Positions 9,335 through 18,249 of a stretch of 64,000 nucleotides of DNA are shown in pieces. Position numbers and translations under genes: made by a program. The DNA is from Nocardioides sp. InS609-2 (GTDB taxonomy: Bacteria; Actinomycetota; Actinomycetes; Propionibacteriales; Nocardioidaceae): positions 930,001 through 994,000 of the forward strand of contig NZ_CP060034.1 of NCBI RefSeq assembly GCF_023208195.1. The letters are read 5' to 3'. Every line of letters starts with the position of its first letter. The stretch's first letter is position 1. A model generated the notes under the pieces. It saw nothing but the letters and a program-made list of their open reading frames with translations, searched no databases and had not been told where the DNA came from.

Positions 9335-10249
9335 GTGAGCGTCTCCGACCTCGCGACGCCGGCACCGGTGGCGGGCACTCCGCCCGCCATCGGTGCTGGT
9401 CGTCGTACCTCCCTCGGCTCCTACCTGGCGCTGCTGCCGTTCCTCGGCTTCCTGCTGGTCTTCTTGATCGTGCCAACGGTCACGGTCATCGTGGGCGCCT
9501 TCCGGGGCGAGGACGGCGGCTTCACGCTCGGCAACGTCCGCGCGCTGACGTCCGACGCCGCCCTCAACGCGCTCTGGAAGAGCATCCTGCTGTCGGGCAG
9601 CACAGCGGTCATCGGCGCCGTCCTGGGCGCCGTGCTCTCCTACCTCATCCTGTCCCTGGGTCCACGCAGCCTCCTGCGGCGGGCCACGCTCTCGGTGTGC
9701 GGCGTACTCGCACAGTTCGGCGGCGTGACGCTCGCGTTCGCGTTCATCTCGCTGCTCGCCATCAACGGCGTCCTGACGCAGGCACTGGATTCCTGGATCG
9801 GCCTGGACATCTATGGCTCCGGCTGGCTGTTCGGTCTCAACGGCCTGATCGTGGTCTACATCTACTTCCAGATCCCCCTGATGGTCATCGTCTTCACCCC
9901 AGCGCTCGAGGGCCTCCGCCCGCAGTGGCGAGAAGCCGCCGTCAACCTGGGCGCATCGTCGAGCCAATACTGGCGGCAGGTCGGATTCCCGCTGCTCACC
10001 CCGGCGTTCCTGGGCTCGATGCTGCTGCTCTTCGCCAACGCCTTCGCGGCGTACGCGACCGCGGCGGTGCTGGTCAGCCAGGGCAACCCGATCACGCCCC
10101 TGTTCATCCGGTCGGCGCTGACCAGCGAGATCCTGCTGGGCCAGGCCAACCTCGGCTTCGCACTGGCGCTGCAGATGATCATCGTCGTGGCGATCGTGAT
10201 GGCGCTCTACGCCTTGTTGCTGCGTCGTACGGCGCGGTGGATGAGGTGA
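9335..10249 (+). CDS. ABC importer permease 1
   Basis: This 304-residue integral membrane protein of the PotB/FbpB class has about six membrane segments. The BPD-transporter coupling motif EAAVNLGASSSQYWRQVGFPLLTPAF contains the EAA loop that docks on the ATPase. The GTG start at 9335 follows the stop of the binding-protein gene by 2 nt. The 3' end overlaps permease 2 by 4 nt (GTGA), indicating translational coupling. Substrate unknown. Confidence 0.9.
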   Translation: MSVSDLATPAPVAGTPPAIGAGRRTSLGSYLALLPFLGFLLVFLIVPTVTVIVGAFRGEDGGFTLGNVRALTSDAALNALWKSILLSGSTAVIGAVLGAVLSYLILSLGPRSLLRRATLSVCGVLAQFGGVTLAFAFISLLAINGVLTQALDSWIGLDIYGSGWLFGLNGLIVVYIYFQIPLMVIVFTPALEGLRPQWREAAVNLGASSSQYWRQVGFPLLTPAFLGSMLLLFANAFAAYATAAVLVSQGNPITPLFIRSALTSEILLGQANLGFALALQMIIVVAIVMALYALLLRRTARWMR

Positions 10250-11040
10250 CGACGCCGTCGCTCGGCTTCCGGATCTTCCGCGGAGTGATGCTCACGGTCT
10301 TCGCCGTCTACTTCCTGCTGCCCCTGCTGTCGATGCTCGACTTCAGTACGCGTGGCCACGGCGACGAGGGTCGCAACTGGGGCGCCTGGCGGGCGCTGGT
10401 CGAGAACAAGGACCTGCGCGAGGCGATCATCGCCTCGCTGCTACTGGCGCTTTTCACCGTCCTCCTGATGATCGTGCTGCTGGTGCCCACGATGATCTGG
10501 GTGCGGCTGAAGGTGCCGGGGATGTCGCGGGTCATCGAGTTCCTGTGCCTGCTGCCGCTGACGATCCCGGCCCTGGTGATCGTTGTCGGCATCGCCAACG
10601 TCTACGCCTGGGTGACCTACCTCTTCGGCGACTCGCCCCTGACCCTGACGTTCGCGTACGCCGTACTCGTGCTGCCCTACGCCTACCGCTCCATCGACGC
10701 AGGCCTGGCCGCGATCGATGTCACGACCCTCGCCGAAGCGGCCCGCTCGCTCGGGGCAGGCTGGTTGACAGTGATCGTCCGGATCGTGCTGCCCAACATC
10801 GTGAGCGGCGTCCTCAGCGCCGCTTTCATCTCGGTGGCGCTGGTCCTGGGTGAGTACACCTTCGCCTCGCTACTGCACTTCGACACGATGCCGGTCGCCC
10901 TGACCGCCATCTCAAAGTCCGACGCGGCGACCGCCGTCGCTGGCTCGCTCGCATCGATCATCGTCGTCTCGATCCTGTTGCTGGGGCTCTCGTTCCTCAG
11001 CGGCAACCGGGCTCCCGACGTCGAAGGAGTCAAGGAATGA
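10246..11040 (+). CDS. ABC importer permease 2
   Basis: This 264-residue membrane protein of the PotC class has about six hydrophobic segments and the EAA-type coupling loop LAEAARSLGAGWLTVIVRIVLPNI. The GTG start at 10246 overlaps the stop of permease 1 (GTGA). A longer in-frame reading that begins inside the upstream gene is not credible. The stop overlaps the ATPase start (ATGA). It forms the heteromeric channel with permease 1. Confidence 0.9.
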   Translation: MTTPSLGFRIFRGVMLTVFAVYFLLPLLSMLDFSTRGHGDEGRNWGAWRALVENKDLREAIIASLLLALFTVLLMIVLLVPTMIWVRLKVPGMSRVIEFLCLLPLTIPALVIVVGIANVYAWVTYLFGDSPLTLTFAYAVLVLPYAYRSIDAGLAAIDVTTLAEAARSLGAGWLTVIVRIVLPNIVSGVLSAAFISVALVLGEYTFASLLHFDTMPVALTAISKSDAATAVAGSLASIIVVSILLLGLSFLSGNRAPDVEGVKE

Positions 11041-12095
11041 CCATCGCCCCCGCCACCAACCGCGGCCTGGCCGTCGAGCTCACCGACCTGACCCGGGTCT
11101 ACGGCTCGGTGCACGCCCTCGACGGGCTGACCCTGCACCTGAAGCCCGGCGAGCTGGTTGCCCTGCTCGGCCCGTCGGGCTGTGGCAAGACCACCGCGCT
11201 GCGGATCCTGGCCGGCCTCGACCGGCCGTCGTCCGGCACGGTCGAGGTCGGCGGCAAGGACATCACCGCGGTCCCCGCCAACAAGCGCGACATGGGGATG
11301 GTCTTCCAGGCCTACAGCCTCTTCCCGCACATGACGGTGCGCGACAACGTGGCGTTCGGCCTCAAGCTGCGTGGCAACTCCTCGTCCGTGCGCAAAGGCC
11401 GGGCCGACGACATGCTCGAGCTGGTCGGGCTCGGCATCCACGCCGACCGCTACGCGCACCAGCTCTCAGGTGGCCAGCAGCAGCGCGTGGCGCTGGCCCG
11501 TGCGTTGGCCATCGAGCCGTCGGTGCTGCTGCTCGACGAGCCGCTGTCGGCGCTCGACGCGAAGGTGCGCGCGCAGCTGCGCGACGAGATCCGCCGCGTG
11601 CAGCTCGAGGTCGGCACCACCACGCTCTTCGTCACGCACGACCAGGAGGAGGCGCTGGCCGTCGCCGACCGGGTGGGCGTGATGAACGCCGGCCGCCTCG
11701 ACCAGATCGACGCACCCGCCGAGCTCTACGCCCACCCCGCCACCCGCTTCGTCGCGGAGTTCGTCGGACTCAACAACCTGCTGGCGGCCGAGGTCGACGG
11801 CGGCACCGCCCACGTGCTCGGCGTGACCGTGCCCGCGATCGACGGCTCGATCACCTCGGGCAGCGGCCAGGCGATGGTGCGCCCGGAGGCGATCACCGTC
11901 GGTGGCGAGGGCGCCGACAACGCGACCGTCGTCTCCGTCGGCTTCCTCGGGCCGATCTCCCGGGTCTACGCCGACATCGACGACGGCCAGCACGTGATGG
12001 CCCAGATCGCCAGCTCGCTCGCGATCACGCTCAACCCCGGCGACCGGGTGCGGCTGGGCATCGAGCCCACTCCCCTGCTCGTCGTCGACGCCTGA
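11037..12095 (+). CDS. ABC importer ATPase (PotA/FbpC type)
   Basis: This 352-residue ATPase energises the importer at the inner face of the membrane. It has Walker A GPSGCGKTT (near residue 44), the Q-loop MVFQAYSLFPHMT, signature LSGGQQQR, Walker B LLLDEPLSALD and the switch His in VTHDQEEA. A C-terminal TOBE-type regulatory domain (about 245-350) is present. It ends the SBP-permease-permease-ATPase operon and faces the palindrome at 12111-12172. Confidence 0.93.
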   Translation: MTIAPATNRGLAVELTDLTRVYGSVHALDGLTLHLKPGELVALLGPSGCGKTTALRILAGLDRPSSGTVEVGGKDITAVPANKRDMGMVFQAYSLFPHMTVRDNVAFGLKLRGNSSSVRKGRADDMLELVGLGIHADRYAHQLSGGQQQRVALARALAIEPSVLLLDEPLSALDAKVRAQLRDEIRRVQLEVGTTTLFVTHDQEEALAVADRVGVMNAGRLDQIDAPAELYAHPATRFVAEFVGLNNLLAAEVDGGTAHVLGVTVPAIDGSITSGSGQAMVRPEAITVGGEGADNATVVSVGFLGPISRVYADIDDGQHVMAQIASSLAITLNPGDRVRLGIEPTPLLVVDA

Positions 12096-12110
12096 GAGGT
12101 CAGATCGCGC

Positions 12111-12172
12111 GGTAGTCCGGGGCAAAATGCACCTCGCCGGCCATATCCTGGTGCATTTTGCCACGGACTACC
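12111..12172. terminator. Long palindrome between converging genes (23-bp stem, 16-nt loop)
   Basis: The arms at 12111-12133 and 12150-12172 are inverted copies with a single mismatch; each carries GGCAAAATGCACC or its complement. The loop is 16 nt. It lies 16 nt past the ABC ATPase stop and provides the TAG stop (12168-12170) of the truncated acyl-CoA-synthetase-like gene on the other strand. It can act as a bidirectional terminator. Its length and near-perfection also fit a REP-like or MITE-like insertion. Confidence 0.6.
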
Positions 12173-12770
12173 CCGGCAAACGGATGGTTCCTCCGGCGAG
12201 CAGGGGGCCGAAGACGTCGTCCTCGACCTCCCCGGCGGCGACGGCCAGGAGGTGCTCGCCGAGAGGTACGGCGCGGCCGACGACCACGCGGAGCGGAGCG
12301 TCGGCGGGTACGTCGGCGCAGCCGGCGGGGTTGCTGCGACCGGCCGTCATGGCGGTCGCCCACGTCAGCTCGCCCGTGTCATCGGCCGTGATGACCGGGA
12401 CGTCCCCGACGGGCGTTTCGGGACGGGTGCCGAGCACTCGCATCGCCGGGGTCGGCTGCTCGGAGTCGTGCACCACCGCGCCCACGCGCGCACAGGCCAG
12501 CGTCGCGATCACGGCGTACTCGGGCGGCAGGTCCGAGAGCACCACCTCGGCCCCGATGCCCAGGTCGAACGCAGTCAGCACGCCTGCGAAGGCGCCGACC
12601 TCGGTCAGCAACCGGGCATAGGAGTAGTCGCGGTCGCCGGCAAGGGCAAGCGAATCGGCCAGCCCGCTCACGACGTGTCGGTCGAGCGCGTTGTAACAGG
12701 CGTTCAGCGTGCCGGGGAGCTCGGCGGAGGGTCGCCGGAACCAGGCGAGGTCCGCGGTCGGGTCGGTCAT
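12168..12770 (-). CDS. Truncated acyl-CoA synthetase-like protein (AMP-binding N-terminal part only)
   Basis: The 200-residue product begins like acetyl/propionyl-CoA synthetases (AWFRRPSAELPGTLNACYNALDRHV, then YSYARLLTEVGAFAGVL and LPPEYAVIATLACARVGAVV). It stops before the adenylate-forming P-loop (SGTTGxPKG type), so it lacks the core catalytic motifs; full members exceed 500 residues. A good GGAAGG ribosome binding site precedes the ATG at 12770, so it may still be translated. The stop codon lies inside the long palindrome at 12111-12172, suggesting truncation by insertion or deletion there. It is divergent from an ArsR regulator. It may be a remnant without activity or a small CoA-ligase-derived protein. 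Confidence 0.65.
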   Translation of the reverse strand: MTDPTADLAWFRRPSAELPGTLNACYNALDRHVVSGLADSLALAGDRDYSYARLLTEVGAFAGVLTAFDLGIGAEVVLSDLPPEYAVIATLACARVGAVVHDSEQPTPAMRVLGTRPETPVGDVPVITADDTGELTWATAMTAGRSNPAGCADVPADAPLRVVVGRAVPLGEHLLAVAAGEVEDDVFGPLLAGGTIRLPG

Positions 12771-12819
12771 GGCGGCATCCTTCCAGCGCTTCGTGGTTAC
12801 CCGGGTGCCCCGGTCGGGA

Positions 12820-12845
12820 CAATGCGAAGCAGTCGCTTCACATTG
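12820..12845. promoter_or_regulatory. Inverted-repeat operator in the ArsR divergent promoter
   Basis: CAATGCGAAGC (12820-12830), a 4-nt spacer and GCTTCACATTG (12835-12845) form an 11-bp inverted repeat with one mismatch. It lies midway in the 100-bp gap between the divergent ArsR-type regulator (12871) and the truncated AMP-binding gene (12770). Its size and position fit an ArsR dimer operator controlling both directions. Confidence 0.6.
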
Positions 12846-12870
12846 CGCCGACCTGTGCAAACATGAAGGC

Positions 12871-13461
12871 ATGACTTCACGTAAGCCGCCTCCCCGGCGC
12901 GACCTCGCGCAGGAGGCGCTCGGAGCCCTGGCGGTGCCGGTCCGCTACGCGCTCATCAGCCACCTGCTCTCTGCCGGCCCGCGCACGGCCAGCGAGTGCG
13001 CCGTGGTCGTCGGCGAGAGCGCCAGCAACTGCTCGTGGCACCTGCGGGCCCTCGCGCAGGTGGGCCTCGTCGAGCCGGCTGAGCGCGAGGGGGACGGCCG
13101 CAGTCGCCCGTGGCGGGCGGCTGTGCCCGGGTTCGCGTTCGCTGACGACTCCCCCGCCGGAGATGTCGCCGCGGCCGCGCTGACCAGCATCTCGGCGCGT
13201 CACGCCGACGAGCTCTACCAGCGCTACCTGGATCGTCGCGGAGAGCTGCCCGCGCCGTGGCGCGCGGCAACCGACAACAACTACGCGCTGCGCGTGACAC
13301 CCGCGGAGGCCGAGCAGCTGATGACAGCCATCGACGACGTGCTCCGGCCCTACGTCCGGCCGATCCGGCCGGACGCTCCGCAGGGCAGCGAGATCGTGCA
13401 CGTCACCCTGCGCGGCTTCCTCGACCCCGACGTCGCGCGCGAGTCCGGACAGGGCTCCTGA
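12871..13461 (+). CDS. ArsR-family winged-helix transcriptional regulator
   Basis: This 196-residue DNA-binding protein has an N-terminal winged helix-turn-helix (about residues 12-85: ALISHLLSAGPRTASECAVVVGESASNCSWHLRALAQVGLVEPA) and an alpha-helical C-terminal part of unknown ligand. No metal-binding cysteine motif of classical ArsR sensors is present, so the effector is probably not a metal. It is 14 nt upstream of an MFS exporter gene, suggesting a regulator-exporter pair, and divergent from the AMP-binding gene with an operator between them. The ATG at 12871 is the first start after the operator. Confidence 0.85.
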   Translation: MTSRKPPPRRDLAQEALGALAVPVRYALISHLLSAGPRTASECAVVVGESASNCSWHLRALAQVGLVEPAEREGDGRSRPWRAAVPGFAFADDSPAGDVAAAALTSISARHADELYQRYLDRRGELPAPWRAATDNNYALRVTPAEAEQLMTAIDDVLRPYVRPIRPDAPQGSEIVHVTLRGFLDPDVARESGQGS

Positions 13462-13475
13462 CCGCCCTGAAGCGG

Positions 13476-14774
13476 GTGGCCGCGACCCCCGGCGTGACCC
13501 GGCTGGGTGCGGCAGGCCTGCTCAGCGAGCTCGGCGACTGGTTGATGATGGTGGCGCTGCCGCTGTTCGTGCTCGAGCTCACCGACTCCGCTCCCCTCAC
13601 CGCCGTGGTGTTCGCGCTGCAGCTGGCCCCGACCGTGCTCCTCGGCACCGCCGCCGGCGTCCTGGTGGACCGGATGAATCCGTGGCGGTTGATGGCAGCC
13701 GTCGCCGGCGGCCAGGCCGCCGTACTGCTCGGGCTCCTCGCGGTCGACGGCCGGGCCGACCTGTGGCTGCTGTTCGTCGTGGTGGTCTTGCAGGCGGTGC
13801 TGAGCACCGTCATCGAGCCCGCTCGGCTGGTGCAGGCGTCCGCGCTGGTCCGGCCCGACGACTTCGCCACGCTCAACCAGGCCATGGGAGTGCTCTCCAG
13901 CCTCGCCCGGCTCGTCGGCGCGCCGCTGGGAGGCCTGGTGCTCGGACTCTGCGGCATCAACGGCGTGGTCGTGGTCGCGGTCTCCCTGTACGCCGTGACT
14001 GCCGTCGTCTTCCTGCTCGGCCGGCGTACGGCAACGACACCGCGATCGGACGCCTCCCTCGACCGGGCGCAAGGGCTGGCCGCCGTTTGGGCTGACTGGC
14101 GCGAGGGACTCGCCGTCATCGCGCACACCCCTGCCCTGCGCCGCTTGTTGGCCGTAACCGCGGTCAGCTCGGTGGCCCAGGGAGCCTTCGTCGTGCTGTT
14201 CGTGCTGTTCGTCCTCCGAGACCTCGACGGCAGCCAGGCAGACGTAGGACTGCTGCGTGGCGTCCAGGCTGTCGGCGCACTCCTCGGAGGCGTGGCACTG
14301 GTCGGCCTGCTCGGGAGGTGGCAGCCGGCGCGGATGCTCTCGTGGTCGCTGTTCCTCTTCGCCGGACTGTCGCTGGCGATCTGGAACGCCCCGGTGGTCA
14401 CCACCGAGACCGGCGTGTACGCCGTGTTGTTCGCGCTGGTCGGAGTCCCGGGGCTGGCGGCATGGACCGCGCTGGTGACCATGCTCCAGTCACTCTCGGA
14501 CGACGCCAGCCGTGGTCGCGTGGTGAGCACCTTCTTCGCGGTGCAGGGCGCGGCCCAAGCACTTGGCATGCTGGTCGCGGGCTTCGCCGAGGGCAGCATC
14601 GGCCTCGGTCCAGCCCTGCAGGCGCAGGCCTCGCTGCACCTGCTGGCGGCCGCGCTCAGCCTGCGGCCGGCACGCATTCCTGCTGCTGCCGGTGCCAGCC
14701 GCCGGGTCAGGGCAGCGCCGCCAGGGCAGCCCGGACGTCGGCGGCCTCCGGGGAGCCGACCTCGTCGAAGTTGA
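13476..14774 (+). CDS. MFS transporter (probable drug/metabolite exporter)
   Basis: This protein of about 432 residues has roughly 12 membrane segments. The N-terminal ELGDWLMMVALPLFVLELT and the conserved loop after TM2 (AGVLVDRMNPWRLM) place it with MFS exporters of the TetA/MefA-like group. The GTG at 13476 follows the ArsR stop by 14 nt; a CTG overlapping that stop is a less likely alternative. The last 25 or so residues are Pro/Arg/Gly-rich run-on sequence antisense to the neighbouring TPR pseudogene, so the original stop may have been lost. Substrate unknown. Confidence 0.8.
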   Translation: MAATPGVTRLGAAGLLSELGDWLMMVALPLFVLELTDSAPLTAVVFALQLAPTVLLGTAAGVLVDRMNPWRLMAAVAGGQAAVLLGLLAVDGRADLWLLFVVVVLQAVLSTVIEPARLVQASALVRPDDFATLNQAMGVLSSLARLVGAPLGGLVLGLCGINGVVVVAVSLYAVTAVVFLLGRRTATTPRSDASLDRAQGLAAVWADWREGLAVIAHTPALRRLLAVTAVSSVAQGAFVVLFVLFVLRDLDGSQADVGLLRGVQAVGALLGGVALVGLLGRWQPARMLSWSLFLFAGLSLAIWNAPVVTTETGVYAVLFALVGVPGLAAWTALVTMLQSLSDDASRGRVVSTFFAVQGAAQALGMLVAGFAEGSIGLGPALQAQASLHLLAAALSLRPARIPAAAGASRRVRAAPPGQPGRRRPPGSRPRRS

Positions 14775-15490
14775 ACAGGGCTCGGCTCCACAGCTCGCCC
14801 GCACCGGTCTGTCGCCCTCGGCCAGCGCGATCCTCACCAGCCCGTCCTGGCTCCGGGCCAGCTCGTAGCGGCTGCCCAGGTCGTCGGCCAGCGGGCCGCC
14901 TCGCTCGAACCAAGCGCGGGCCCCGACGAGCTCCCCGGCAGCCAGCAGCGTGAACCCCGCGTTGCACTGGATCGACGCCTCGACGTTCCGGTCACCGGTC
15001 TCGCGGGCCAGCCGCAGGCTCTCCTCGTGGTGGTGCATCGCCTCCTCGGTGCCACCCAGCACGGTCAGCGCGTTGCCGAGGGTGGTGTGCGCGTGTTGGC
15101 GGTACCGGCCGCGCCGATCTGGGTGGCCATGGCGATCGGCTCGCGGGCCGCCTCGACGGCACCCTCCGCGTCCTGGCGTAGCAAGTGCACCTCGCCCAGG
15201 TTGTTCATCGCGACGGCGGCCGTCGACCGGTCACCTTCACGCACCGCCTCACGCCAGGCGCGGGAGTGGTGCGCCGCCGACTCGTCGTGGTCACCGAGGT
15301 GGAAGTGGATCACCGCGACGTTGCCCAGCAACGCCGGCGGTGTGCTCCCTGGCGTACTCGTAGTCACCCGGAGCAGCCTCTGCCGGCGTCGGGCCGAGGA
15401 GCGGTGCCAGCAGGGCGACGACGGCGCCGAGGACCGTGGCTCGCAGGGTCGGCGCGAGACGTCGGTCGGGCGTGCGCGTGAGGTCATGGT
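14707..15490 (-). pseudogene. Decayed secreted TPR-repeat protein (three frameshifts)
   Basis: Four consecutive stretches in different minus-strand frames make one continuous protein. First is a signal-peptide region (LRATVLGAVVALLAPLLGPTPAEAA, about 15480-15355). Then come TPR units (LLGNVAVIHFHLGDHDESAAHH and AVAMNNLGEVHLLRQDAEGAVEAA, about 15350-15108), further TPR units in another frame (TLGNALTVLGGTEEAMHHHEESLRLARE, about 15105-14822), and a C-terminus (ELWSRALFNFDEVGSPEAADV, ending at 14707). Frame changes fall near 15352, 15105 and 14820, and no start codon lies in frame with the signal peptide. Three frame changes in 0.8 kb argue for real decay rather than sequencing error. Confidence 0.75.
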
Positions 15491-15581
15491 CGTGGATCCC
15501 CGTGGGTGCGCAGTGGACGCGCGCTCGCAGCGTAGGGCGGCGCCGCTCCCCAGGCCGTTCCCGAACGACCCCGAACACCCG

Positions 15582-16817
15582 TCAGCCGACCGGGTCGAGC
15601 TCCTGCTGTCCCCACGGGGAGCCGTACTCGGTGAGCAGGTCGAGGAAGGGCACGGCGTCGAAGGCCTCCGCCCCGAGCACACCGGCGCCCGACCACACGC
15701 CCCGGGCGAGCAGCTCGAGCGCGACGACGGGGTTGACCGCGGTCTGCCAGACCACGCACTGATGGCCGTACTCGGCCATCGACCACTCGTTGTCGACGAC
15801 ATGGTAGAGGTAAGTCGACCGAGGCGCGCCGTCCTTGTCCTTGCCGGTGACCCAGAGCCCGGCGCAGGTCTTGCCCTTCATCCTCGGCCCGAGCTCGGCC
15901 GGGTTGGGCAGGCACGCGGCCACCACATCACGCGGTGACACCTCGGCGCCGCCGACCCTCACCATCTCGGTGGAGTCGAGGCCCAGCTTGTGGAGCGTCT
16001 TGAGCACGTCGATGAACTCCTCGCCGAGGCCGTATTTGAAGGTGGCGCGCTTGGCCTCGACCCAGCGCGGCATCAGGAGCACCTCCTCGTGCTCGACGTT
16101 GACGCACTCGACCGGCCCGATGCCCTCGGGGAACTCGAAGACCTCCGGCTCGCTGAACGGCGCGGTGGTGAACCAGCCGCGGTCCTTCTCCCACACCACA
16201 GGCGGGTTGAGGCACTCCTCGATCGTCGTCCAGATGGAAAATGTCGGAGCGAACGACGTCGATCCATCTGGGCCCTCGACGGTCAGGTTGGCGCCGTCGC
16301 GCACCCCGAGCTCGTCGATCTCGCCGAAGAGGTGGTCCGCGGCGTACCGCGCGAAAACGTCGGAGAGCCCCGGCTCGACACCGATCCCGCAGAGCGCCAG
16401 GCGCCCCGCGGACTCCCACTCCCCCGCCACCGCGAACTGCTCGTCGCCGAGCTTCACCCCGGTCTGCTCGTACGGCGCGTCCGGATGCGGTCGCGAGAGC
16501 GACATGGCCATGTCTAGGTAGTCGGCCCCCGCGGCGTACGCGCCCTCGAAGATCGGCATGACGAAGCGTGGGTCGACGGCGTTCATCACGTGGGTGATCG
16601 AGTGCTCGCGGCACAGCGCCTCGACCGAGGACGCCGACGAGGCGTCGACCTCGGCGGCGGTGAAGCGGTCGTCGACCGCGGCCGCCCGCTCGGCGCTGGC
16701 GACGGTGTAGTCACCGATCACCATCGCCTCGAAGAAGTCGCGCCTCGCCGCGATCGCGGCGAACGCGCCGCCGACACCCCCGGCGCCGACGAGGAGGATG
16801 CGCATCGAGTCACTCAC
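15582..16817 (-). CDS. Saccharopine dehydrogenase-family oxidoreductase
   Basis: This 411-residue NAD(P)-dependent enzyme has a Rossmann N-terminus (MRILLVGAGGVGGAFAAIAARR) and the saccharopine-dehydrogenase-type body (THVMNAVDPRFVMPIFEGAYAAGADYLDMA; LCGIGVEPGLSDVFARYAADHLF). The family includes saccharopine reductases and carboxy(nor)spermidine dehydrogenases. The latter is attractive because this gene overlaps an aldehyde dehydrogenase in a polyamine gene cluster, but the substrate is not established. The GTG start at 16817 overlaps the upstream stop by 8 nt; ATG at 16805 is an alternative. Confidence 0.82.
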   Translation of the reverse strand: MSDSMRILLVGAGGVGGAFAAIAARRDFFEAMVIGDYTVASAERAAAVDDRFTAAEVDASSASSVEALCREHSITHVMNAVDPRFVMPIFEGAYAAGADYLDMAMSLSRPHPDAPYEQTGVKLGDEQFAVAGEWESAGRLALCGIGVEPGLSDVFARYAADHLFGEIDELGVRDGANLTVEGPDGSTSFAPTFSIWTTIEECLNPPVVWEKDRGWFTTAPFSEPEVFEFPEGIGPVECVNVEHEEVLLMPRWVEAKRATFKYGLGEEFIDVLKTLHKLGLDSTEMVRVGGAEVSPRDVVAACLPNPAELGPRMKGKTCAGLWVTGKDKDGAPRSTYLYHVVDNEWSMAEYGHQCVVWQTAVNPVVALELLARGVWSGAGVLGAEAFDAVPFLDLLTEYGSPWGQQELDPVG

Positions 16818-18243
16818 CGATGTAGCTCATGACGTGCTTGACGCGCGTGTAGTCCTCGAGGCTGTACATCGACAGGTCCTTGCCGTAGCCGGAGTGCTTG
16901 AACCCACCGTGGGGCATCTCGGAGATGAACGGGATGTGGGTGTTGATCCACACCACGCCGAAGTCGAGCTTGCGCGACATCCGCATGGCGCGGCCGTGGT
17001 CCTTGGTCCACACCGACGACGACAGGCCGTACTTCACGCCGTTGGCCCAGCGCAGCGCCTCGGTCTCATCGCTGAACTGCTGCACGGTGATGACGGGGCC
17101 GAAGATCTCGTCCTGGATCTGCTCGTCGTCCTGGCGCAGCCCCGAGAGGACGGTGGGCTCGTAGAAGTAACCCGTCTCCCCCTGTCTGCGGCCACCCGTC
17201 TCGAGGTTCGCGTGGTCGGGGAGCCGGTCGACCAGGCCGGTGACCCGCGCCAGCTGGTCGGCGTTGTTGAGGGCGCCGTACAGCACGTCCTCGTCGTCGG
17301 GCATGCCCGTCCTGATGGCCTTGGCCGCCTCGGTGACGGCAGCCACGAAGTCGGCGTGGATGCCAGGTCCGGCGAGGACCCGGGTCGCGGCGGTGCAGTC
17401 CTGGCCGGCGTTGAAGTAGCCCGCCTCGGCGATGGAGGCAGCCGCGGCCTCGACGTCGGCGTCGTCGAAGACGATCACCGGCGCCTTGCCGCCGAGCTCG
17501 AGGTGCACCCGCTTCACGTCGGCTGCGGCGGAGCCGGCCACCTGCATGCCGGCACGCACCGACCCGGTGATGGCGACCATCTGCGGTGTGGGGTGCTCGA
17601 CCAGTGCCCGCCCGGTGTCGCGGTCGCCGCACACCACGTTGAGCACGCCGGGCGGGAGGAACTCCTGGCACAGCTCGGCCAGCAGCGTCGAGCTCGCCGG
17701 AGTCGTGTCGCTCGGCTTGAGTACGACGGTGTTTCCGGCCGCCAGCGCGGGAGCGATCTTCCAGATCATCATCATCAGCGGGTAGTTCCACGGCGTCACC
17801 TGCCCGACGACGCCGATCGGCTCGCGGCGTACGAACGAGGTGTGGTCGGCGAGGTACTCACCGGCCGACTTGCCCTCCAGCACCCGTGCGGCGCCGGCGA
17901 AGAAGCGGAAGTGGTCGGAGCTGGGCGGCAGCTCCTCACTCGCGGTCAGGCCGAGGGGCTTGCCGGTGTCGCGCGACTCGACGCGGACGATCTCGTCGGC
18001 GCGCTCGTCGATGGCGTCGGCGATCCGCAGGAGGGCGCGGGAGCGTTCCTGGGGGGTGCTGCTCCCCCAGCCCTCGAACGCTGCGTCGGCTGCGGCATAG
18101 GCGCGGTCGAGGTCAGCGGCCCGCGACATGGGTGCACGAGCGTAGACCTCACCCGTGCTGGGGTCGACCACGTCGTAGGTCTCTCCGGACGCAGCGTCCA
18201 CGAGCTCTCCGCCGATGACATTCTTGAAGGAATCTGTTGACAT
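16810..18243 (-). CDS. Aldehyde dehydrogenase, probable 4-aminobutyraldehyde dehydrogenase
   Basis: This 477-residue NAD(P)+-dependent enzyme would oxidise 4-aminobutanal to GABA in putrescine breakdown. Family motifs are VGQVTPWNYPLMM, the catalytic Glu in LELGGKAP, the catalytic Cys in YFNAGQDCTAATR, and DEIFGPV. Sequence style and the linked potABCD, aminotransferase and FAD oxidase genes favour a PuuC/PatD-like role over other aldehyde dehydrogenases. The ATG at 18243 lacks a ribosome binding site and has TAAGGT 6 nt upstream, so the mRNA is probably leaderless. It is coupled to the saccharopine-dehydrogenase-like gene. Confidence 0.88.
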   Translation of the reverse strand: MSTDSFKNVIGGELVDAASGETYDVVDPSTGEVYARAPMSRAADLDRAYAAADAAFEGWGSSTPQERSRALLRIADAIDERADEIVRVESRDTGKPLGLTASEELPPSSDHFRFFAGAARVLEGKSAGEYLADHTSFVRREPIGVVGQVTPWNYPLMMMIWKIAPALAAGNTVVLKPSDTTPASSTLLAELCQEFLPPGVLNVVCGDRDTGRALVEHPTPQMVAITGSVRAGMQVAGSAAADVKRVHLELGGKAPVIVFDDADVEAAAASIAEAGYFNAGQDCTAATRVLAGPGIHADFVAAVTEAAKAIRTGMPDDEDVLYGALNNADQLARVTGLVDRLPDHANLETGGRRQGETGYFYEPTVLSGLRQDDEQIQDEIFGPVITVQQFSDETEALRWANGVKYGLSSSVWTKDHGRAMRMSRKLDFGVVWINTHIPFISEMPHGGFKHSGYGKDLSMYSLEDYTRVKHVMSYIGE

Positions 18244-18249
18244 GGGCCG

